The position numbers were made by a program, and so were the translations under genes. Below, piece by piece: positions 5,571 to 10,358 of a DNA stretch of 10,358 nucleotides (positions are counted from its first letter, which is position 1; every line of letters starts with the position of its first letter). The notes beneath the pieces are model-generated. The model was not told where the DNA came from. It did no database searches and was given only the letters and a program-made list of their open reading frames with translations. The stretch lies in NCBI GenBank assembly GCA_050288085.1, contig JBNKDD010000199.1, positions 1-10,358 on the forward strand, read 5' to 3'. The stretch comes from JBNKDD01 sp050288085 (GTDB lineage Bacteria > Chloroflexota > Anaerolineae > Aggregatilineales > UBA3940).

Positions 5571-6877
5571 TGTCTTGCTCCGATATCGCGCCGGTAATGC
5601 ATATCCTCAAAGTGGACAGCAGGGATTGCCTCATACGCGTTGTTGATTGCAGTGGGTAGATCGCTGCCCAGTGCAGTGATCCCCAATACGCGGCCCCCGG
5701 CGGTGACAATCTGGCCGTTCTGACGGGCCGTTCCCGCATGGAAGGCGATCACCGATTCTTGTTGATCCAGGTTTTCCAGGCCGGTAATCGGAAGACCCTT
5801 TGGATAATCAGCCGGGTAGCCGGGCGAGGCGAGCACAACCGAGGCACAGGCTCCCGGTTTCCAATCGACCGTGATGTCGTTGAGCCGCCCTTCAATACAG
5901 GCGAGCAGTATCTCAAACAGGTCGGTTTCCAGTAAGGGTAAGATCACCTGCGTTTCGGGATCACCAAAGCGGCAGTTAAATTCGAGCGTTTGCCAGCCGG
6001 CGGGGGTATCGATCATGCCTGCGTAGAGCACGCCGACATAAGGTGTGCCCTGTGCGGCCATACCATCGATGGCGGGCTGAAGGACAGTCTGGACAATCTC
6101 CTCGATATCCTCGGCAGAAACATCGGGCGGGTGGGTAAAAACGCCCATCCCACCAGTATTGGGGCCTTGGTCGTTGTCGTAGGCGCGTTTGTGATCGCGA
6201 ACGGGCGGCATCGGGATGACGGTCTTGCCGTCCGAAAAAGCGAGCAGTGATACCTCTGGCCCGACCAGGCATTCTTCCAGGACAACCAGGTCACCAGCGC
6301 TGCCGAATGCTCGCTGGATCAATACCTGGGACAGTGCTGCTTCGACTTCTTCCAGTGTGTCACAGACCAGCACGCCTTTTCCGGCAGCCAGCCCGCTGGC
6401 CTTTACGACAAGCGGACCGCCTTTCGATTGTGCGTACTCAAGCGCGGCGTCGTATTCGGTAAAGACCCGGTAATTGGCGGTGGGGATGTTGTTTTCTGCC
6501 ATAAAGTCTTTGGCAAACTGTTTGGACCCTTCGAGTTGAGCGGCGGCCTGTACCGGGCCGAAAACCGGCAGCCTGGCCTCTTGAAACGCGTCGACGATAC
6601 CCAACACGAGCGGCACTTCGGGGCCGATAACTGTCAGGTCGATCTGGCTGCATGTCGCAAAGTCGATCAGGGACGGGAAGTTATCAACGGCAATCGGAAC
6701 ATTCGTCGATGCAGCACACGGCTGCAACCCTGCCGGATCCGGGTTGGCGGGCCAGTTTGTCCCGGCATTGCCCGGTGCAACAAAGACCTGCTCAACCTGG
6801 GGCGAACGGGCCAGCGCCCAGGCTATAGCGTGTTCTCGCCCACCGGAACCGATAATCAAAACGTTTTTCTGGTTCAT
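5567..6877 (-). CDS. purD: Phosphoribosylamine-glycine ligase (GAR synthetase)
   Basis: PurD joins glycine to phosphoribosylamine with ATP to give GAR, the second step of the pathway. It is an ATP-grasp enzyme of 436 residues from the start chosen here. Motifs are LIIGSGGREHAIAW (7-20), the ATP-grasp glycine loop VVKASGLAAGKGVLV (157-171), RDHKRAYDNDQGPNTGGMG (227-245), the metal-binding LEFNCRFGDPETQ (298-310) and a C-terminal VVLASPGYP (347-355). An in-frame ATG at 6886 would add three residues (MGD). I prefer 6877 because it makes an ATGA overlap with the purF stop, leaves GAAGAGG about ten bases upstream, and gives the usual short N-terminus. A stretch near residues 40-62 is longer than in many PurD proteins. 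The 3' end overlaps purM by four bases. Confidence 0.95.
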   Translation of the reverse strand: MNQKNVLIIGSGGREHAIAWALARSPQVEQVFVAPGNAGTNWPANPDPAGLQPCAASTNVPIAVDNFPSLIDFATCSQIDLTVIGPEVPLVLGIVDAFQEARLPVFGPVQAAAQLEGSKQFAKDFMAENNIPTANYRVFTEYDAALEYAQSKGGPLVVKASGLAAGKGVLVCDTLEEVEAALSQVLIQRAFGSAGDLVVLEECLVGPEVSLLAFSDGKTVIPMPPVRDHKRAYDNDQGPNTGGMGVFTHPPDVSAEDIEEIVQTVLQPAIDGMAAQGTPYVGVLYAGMIDTPAGWQTLEFNCRFGDPETQVILPLLETDLFEILLACIEGRLNDITVDWKPGACASVVLASPGYPADYPKGLPITGLENLDQQESVIAFHAGTARQNGQIVTAGGRVLGITALGSDLPTAINNAYEAIPAVHFEDMHYRRDIGARH

Positions 6878-8355
6878 ATCCCCCATACCTCTTCAAAGTG
6901 CAGCTTGTCCCGATCATCCTCGAACAACCAAACAGGGATAGAGATCGGATACATCCCCGTGAAACAGGCTGTGCAGTAAGCTGTTGTCCGGTGCTGGCAA
7001 ATGGCACCGAGCATACCATCAAGGCTCAGGTAGTGAAGTGAATCAGCCCCAATGTGTTTTTTGATACCCTCTACATCAAGTCGATGGGCGATCAACTCTG
7101 TATAAGTTGCCATATCGATCCCCATGAAACAGGGGTGGCGAATGGGTGGCGAGCAGACCCGGACATGGACTTCGGCGGCTCCGGCATCCCTGACCAGTTG
7201 AACAAGGGGGCCAGAGGTGTTACCGCGCACAATAGAATCATCGACCAGGACAACGCGCTTACCACATAGATTCTCGGTGAGGGTGTTGAACTTGAGGCTG
7301 ACACCCTGCTGGCGGAGTCGATCATCCGGTTGGATGAAGGTCCGGCCAATATAGCGATTCTTGGTCAGCCCCTCGTTGTAGGGGATGCCTGACTCCAGGC
7401 TGAAACCAATAGCTGACGGGATCGCCGAATCCGGGACACCGATTACAAGATCGGCTTCGACGGGAGCTTCGCGGGCTAACTGGCGGCCCATCCGTTGGCG
7501 GGCCTGGTGAATCACCTGCCCATCAAGCTGCGAATCAGGGCGGGCGAAGTAGATATACTCGAATACACACAGGGTGTGCTTTTCCTGTGGGCAGCCCTCA
7601 AATGACGTAATGCCTGCCTCGTCAAGGCGGACAATCTCGCCCGGTGCAACATCACGGATGAAATGGGCATTGATGGTGTTCAGAGCGCAGGTTTCGGAAG
7701 CAATGACATAACCCTGTTCCAGGCGGCCAATGCTGAGTGGACGCATCCCTCGCGGATCGCGGACAGCATAGATGGCATCGCGAGTAATGATGGTAAGGGA
7801 GTAAGCACCTTCAGAGACGGCCATAAACGCCCGGATGCGGTCGATCCAGCAGTCATCGCCTGAGCCGTTTGGTTTGAAATGGGATGACCAGACCGTTGAT
7901 GGAGCCGCTAATATCTGGGTGATAAGTTCGCTGTCGGTCGTTGTTGAGAGACCGACTCCACGTCCGAGGAGCTGGCTGCGTAGTTCGGAAGCATTTGTCA
8001 GGTTGCCGTTATGGGCAACACCGAGTGGGCCATACATCGTTTCGATCAGATAGGGCTGGGCGTTGCGGATATGCGATGAGCCGGTGGTCGAGTAGCGATT
8101 GTGTCCGATAGCCATGTGACCCTTTAAGGGTAAGAGGTTATCTTCATTATAGACCTGTGAAACAAGGCCCATCGACTTATGAACATATGCCGCCTGCCCA
8201 TCACAGGTGGCGATCCCGGTGCTCTCCTGTCCACGATGTTGAAGCGCATAAAGTGCAAAGAAGGCGAGACGGGCAACGTCGCGTCCTGGTGCGTAGACGC
8301 CAAAAACGCCGCACGCCTCGCGAGGATGGTCGTCGTCTAAGTGCTCAGAGATCAT
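6874..8355 (-). CDS. purF: Amidophosphoribosyltransferase (glutamine PRPP amidotransferase)
   Basis: PurF makes phosphoribosylamine from PRPP and glutamine, the committed and feedback-controlled first step. The 493-residue protein starts with a 14-residue propeptide before C15 in REACGVFG; C15 is the N-terminal nucleophile of the glutaminase (Ntn) domain once the propeptide is removed. The phosphoribosyltransferase domain has the PRPP loop VVLVDDSIVRGNTSG (368-382). C263, C409, C461 and C464 match the four cysteines that bind a [4Fe-4S] cluster in the Bacillus subtilis type of the enzyme, so this is the oxygen-sensitive Fe-S form. A segment near residues 153-170 (Ser/Gly/Asn-rich) looks like a short insertion. 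The ATG overlaps the purE stop as ATGA, with GGAGGGG inside purE as ribosome binding site. The stop overlaps purD the same way. Confidence 0.97.
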   Translation of the reverse strand: MISEHLDDDHPREACGVFGVYAPGRDVARLAFFALYALQHRGQESTGIATCDGQAAYVHKSMGLVSQVYNEDNLLPLKGHMAIGHNRYSTTGSSHIRNAQPYLIETMYGPLGVAHNGNLTNASELRSQLLGRGVGLSTTTDSELITQILAAPSTVWSSHFKPNGSGDDCWIDRIRAFMAVSEGAYSLTIITRDAIYAVRDPRGMRPLSIGRLEQGYVIASETCALNTINAHFIRDVAPGEIVRLDEAGITSFEGCPQEKHTLCVFEYIYFARPDSQLDGQVIHQARQRMGRQLAREAPVEADLVIGVPDSAIPSAIGFSLESGIPYNEGLTKNRYIGRTFIQPDDRLRQQGVSLKFNTLTENLCGKRVVLVDDSIVRGNTSGPLVQLVRDAGAAEVHVRVCSPPIRHPCFMGIDMATYTELIAHRLDVEGIKKHIGADSLHYLSLDGMLGAICQHRTTAYCTACFTGMYPISIPVWLFEDDRDKLHFEEVWGI

Positions 8356-8846
8356 AATTCCCCTCCATGATGTTGTGCTTCTTTGTCATCAGCGATGATT
8401 TTTTGCCGGTTACCATCTTGAAGCGCCGTGATATCTTCCACAATGGATGGTTCGGTTAAGGCGAGAATCTTGGCAGCCAACAACGCTGCCCCTGTCGGTT
8501 CGAGAACCAGTGCCGGAGCCACGCCGCCCGGCATCCTGATCGAAGAGTACAGGTCGGCTCCACCAAAACGATCAGAGGGCGGCGGGCAGGCAATCACCGG
8601 GGCGGTGACGGAAGCATCGACAAACCCGCTCAGGGCATTCGAGCGCCCGGCGACGGTGATATACACCTTCGGGCGTGGATCGGCTTCATAAGCGGCCAGG
8701 ATTTCTAGCACATACTCCGGTGTCTTATGTGCTGACCCGATTCTTAGCTCTGACTCGATTCCCAGATCGCGCAGTGCGGCAGCGATCTTTTGACAGTGGC
8801 CGAGGTCGCTGCGTGACCCCATAATGATTGGTACCAGTGGCGGCAT
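8352..8846 (-). CDS. purE: AIR carboxylase, class II PurE type
   Basis: PurE-family enzyme of 164 residues that makes CAIR in purine synthesis. Visible motifs are IMGSRSDL (8-15), SAHKTPE (38-44, with the conserved His40), VAGRSNALSG (65-74), ACPPPSDRFGG (86-96) and SIRMPGGVAP (102-111). Class I PurE (mutase working with PurK) has AGGAAHLPGM at the GRSN position. The GRSN and CPP signatures instead resemble the metazoan PAICS carboxylase domain and bacterial class II enzymes, which carboxylate AIR directly with CO2. The class call is from motif memory, not alignment. No purK lies beside it, which agrees. The last 20 residues are a polar tail. The ATG has GGGAG (8854-8858) seven bases upstream. 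The gene is 35 bases after purC and overlaps purF by four bases. Confidence 0.93.
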   Translation of the reverse strand: MPPLVPIIMGSRSDLGHCQKIAAALRDLGIESELRIGSAHKTPEYVLEILAAYEADPRPKVYITVAGRSNALSGFVDASVTAPVIACPPPSDRFGGADLYSSIRMPGGVAPALVLEPTGAALLAAKILALTEPSIVEDITALQDGNRQKIIADDKEAQHHGGEL

Positions 8847-8881
8847 TTTGTGACTCCCTTTTGCTTCTCGCTTCGACAGTT

Positions 8882-9844
8882 CTAAGACTTAAGGGCAATA
8901 GAGTTGACGTTCTGCATGATGCGTTCGGTGGCGGGTTGTGTCCCCGGTTCAAAGGTCTGTTGGGTGAGGCGCTCGAACAGGGTGATATACAGTTCCGCCA
9001 TCTGGGCCGCGAAGTCAGGCGTAATGGGTGGCGGTGTGCCCTCACCGCGATAACCCTGGGCTGCAAACCATTTTCGCAGCACTTCCTTATCGAAGTTCTC
9101 CGGTGCGCCGCCCGTGCTGTATGATTCTTGCGTCCAATAGCGGCTGGAGTCCGGCGTGTGGACTTCGTCGATCAGCATGAGCCTGCCGTCGAGCAATCCG
9201 AACTCGTATTTGGTGTCAACGAGGATCAGCCCCGCCTGCTGCGCGACTTGCTGTCCACGGGCAAAGAGGGCCAGTGCAGCGGCTTCGACCTGTTCCCACA
9301 GCGATTTTTCTACGAGCTGCTGGTCGAGAATCTCGGAGCGTGTCAGGCGCTGATCGTGAGCACCCTTTTCGGCTTTAGTGGTCGGCGTGATGATGGGGGT
9401 GGGGAGTGGATCGTTTTTCTGCAAGCCGTCAGGAAGGGTGATACCGTAGGGCTGGCGGTCGCCGTTCTCGTAGAGTGTCCAGAGGGAAGTATCGGTAACC
9501 CCGGTGATATACCCCCGTACGATCACCTCAACCGGGAGCGGCTCGGCCCCCCGTACGATCATCGCATTTGGGTCGGGTACAGCGAGCAGGTGATTATCGA
9601 CAATATCAGAGGTTTGTTCGAACCACCACGCGCTGAGTTGATTGAGAACCTGGCCCTTAAAGGGGATAGTCCCTAACACACGATCAAACGCCGATACCCG
9701 GTCAGTGGTGATGAGCAGATAGCGGTTGTCCTCAAGGGAGTAAATGTCACGCACTTTACCCGCGCGAGGCTCGCCCCAACCGGGCAGTTGGATCGACTCA
9801 ATAGTTGAAGAGACAGCCTGTAACAGTGATTCGTGAGTCAGCAT
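8882..9844 (-). CDS. purC: Phosphoribosylaminoimidazole-succinocarboxamide synthase (SAICAR synthetase)
   Basis: PurC condenses CAIR with aspartate and ATP to give SAICAR. At 320 residues it is the long form related to yeast Ade1, rather than the form of about 240 residues in E. coli and B. subtilis. Motifs are GKVRDIY (29-35), ITTDRVSAFD (45-54), PVEVIVRGY (104-112), TPTTKAEKGAHD (153-164), VDTKYEFG (209-216) and IDEVHTPDSSRYW (225-237). AGGAG (9854-9858) lies nine bases before the ATG and overlaps the purQ stop codon TAG, so the two genes are close and likely coupled. It sits next to purE, whose product makes its substrate; in animals the same two activities are fused in PAICS. Confidence 0.96.
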   Translation of the reverse strand: MLTHESLLQAVSSTIESIQLPGWGEPRAGKVRDIYSLEDNRYLLITTDRVSAFDRVLGTIPFKGQVLNQLSAWWFEQTSDIVDNHLLAVPDPNAMIVRGAEPLPVEVIVRGYITGVTDTSLWTLYENGDRQPYGITLPDGLQKNDPLPTPIITPTTKAEKGAHDQRLTRSEILDQQLVEKSLWEQVEAAALALFARGQQVAQQAGLILVDTKYEFGLLDGRLMLIDEVHTPDSSRYWTQESYSTGGAPENFDKEVLRKWFAAQGYRGEGTPPPITPDFAAQMAELYITLFERLTQQTFEPGTQPATERIMQNVNSIALKS

Positions 9845-9856
9845 AATTTAACACTC

Positions 9857-10357
9857 CTAAGCGTTTTTGATTCCATTTCTAAACAGAGCCAACCCGTCGT
9901 AACCCGCTTCTCCGCGATGGGATCGTGGATGCTGCCAGGGGAAGATGTGATCCTCCGGGTGGGGCATCAGGCCGAGTATGTTACCTTCTGGATTGCATAA
10001 ACCGGCGATATCGAGTTCGGACCCGTTGGGGTTGCCGGGGTAGCTGACCGGGCTTCCGGCTGCATCGACGTAGGTCAGTGCGATCAGCCCTGCCTGTTGA
10101 AGTTCTTCCAATGTGGCTTGATCGTATGCCACCAGCCGCCCTTCGCCGTGCGCGACCGGGCAGGTGATTAATGTGTCGGAGCCATGAAGGAAGACGCTGT
10201 TGGTGTTGGTATTCGGCTTAAGGGTGACCCAGTGGCACTCGAAGCGCTGGCGCTTGTTGGCGGTGAGTGTTACCGGGCGGTGGCTGCCGTTGATGGTTGA
10301 ACCAGGCAGCAACCCCGCCTTGACCAATGCCTGGAATCCATTGCAGATGCCTAGAAC
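9857..10357 (-). CDS. purQ: FGAM synthase glutaminase subunit, C-terminal part, cut by the window edge
   Basis: The frame enters from beyond the right edge and lacks its N-terminus. Its first visible residues are VLGICNGFQALVKAG, the class I glutamine amidotransferase nucleophile loop; the catalytic Cys codon is at 10345-10343. Further conserved stretches are CPVAHGEGR, SELDIAGLCN and LGLMPHPEDH, the last with the catalytic His and Glu. These match PurQ, which supplies ammonia from glutamine for FGAR to FGAM conversion. The end fits a separate PurQ subunit, though the C-terminal domain of a large single-chain PurL cannot be excluded without the missing part. An insertion with YPGNPNGS precedes the SELDIAG motif. 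The stop TAG (9859-9857) overlaps the purC ribosome binding site. Confidence 0.9.
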   Translation of the reverse strand, partial: VLGICNGFQALVKAGLLPGSTINGSHRPVTLTANKRQRFECHWVTLKPNTNTNSVFLHGSDTLITCPVAHGEGRLVAYDQATLEELQQAGLIALTYVDAAGSPVSYPGNPNGSELDIAGLCNPEGNILGLMPHPEDHIFPWQHPRSHRGEAGYDGLALFRNGIKNA

Positions 10358-10358
10358 G

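Noticed and set aside
6878..6886. Longer purD start at ATG 6886 (adds MGD)
   Set aside because: Its Shine-Dalgarno would sit almost on the start codon. ATG 6877 has correct spacing and an ATGA overlap with purF.
9128..9676. A 182-codon open frame antisense to purC
   Set aside because: It is the mirror of conserved PurC codons with no recognisable family and no ribosome binding site of note.
1..10358. A new defence, mobile or biosynthetic system
   Set aside because: Every long coding region belongs to a well-known family (Rrf2, CydA, CydB, Pur enzymes), and there are no transposase, integrase, repeat arrays or unexplained genes.

Overview
The window is ordinary chromosomal DNA from a bacterium that can respire oxygen. 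It holds two blocks of genes that converge on a short spacer at about 3742-3934. The left block, on the plus strand, has two tandem Rrf2-family regulators (147-1057) and then the cytochrome bd oxidase genes cydA and cydB (1300-3741). The right block, on the minus strand, is part of a de novo purine operon in the order purQ (cut by the window edge), purC, purE, purF, purD, purM, purN (10357 down to 3935). No mobile element, tRNA, rRNA or CRISPR array is visible.

The organism cannot be fixed from the sequence alone. Four things would suit a Chloroflexota (Anaerolineae-like) genome: moderate base composition, a short-Q-loop CydA, a class II type PurE, and a PurC of about 320 residues. This is a tentative inference from general family resemblance.

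Left block. Both Rrf2 proteins carry a winged helix followed by a cysteine cluster in the position that binds Fe-S in IscR, NsrR and RsrR. The cluster reads C-C-C-H in the first protein and C-C-C-C in the second. The DNA before the first gene holds a perfect TGTGA-N6-TCACA dyad and a 25-bp imperfect palindrome that closely matches the E. coli IscR type 1 operator. The spacer before cydA holds a rho-independent-type hairpin that ends the regulator operon, then overlapping inverted repeats just before a strong ribosome binding site. The likely logic is that redox- or iron-sensing regulators control themselves and the neighbouring bd oxidase, which reduces O2 to water with quinol electrons.

Right block. 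The genes are packed with 4-base overlaps (purE/purF, purF/purD, purD/purM), a 4-base gap (purM/purN), and Shine-Dalgarno sequences inside the preceding gene, so translation is probably coupled. Together they cover PRPP to phosphoribosylamine (PurF), GAR (PurD), FGAR (PurN), the glutaminase part of FGAM synthesis (PurQ), AIR (PurM), CAIR (PurE) and SAICAR (PurC). PurE has the GRSN-type signature of class II AIR carboxylases, so the cell may not need PurK. purL, purS, purB and purH are not in the window.

I found no evidence of a wholly new system. The points most worth a second look are the tandem Fe-S type regulators with different fourth ligands, the IscR-like operator and other dyads in the two regulatory regions, the class II PurE, and a long hairpin in the convergent spacer.
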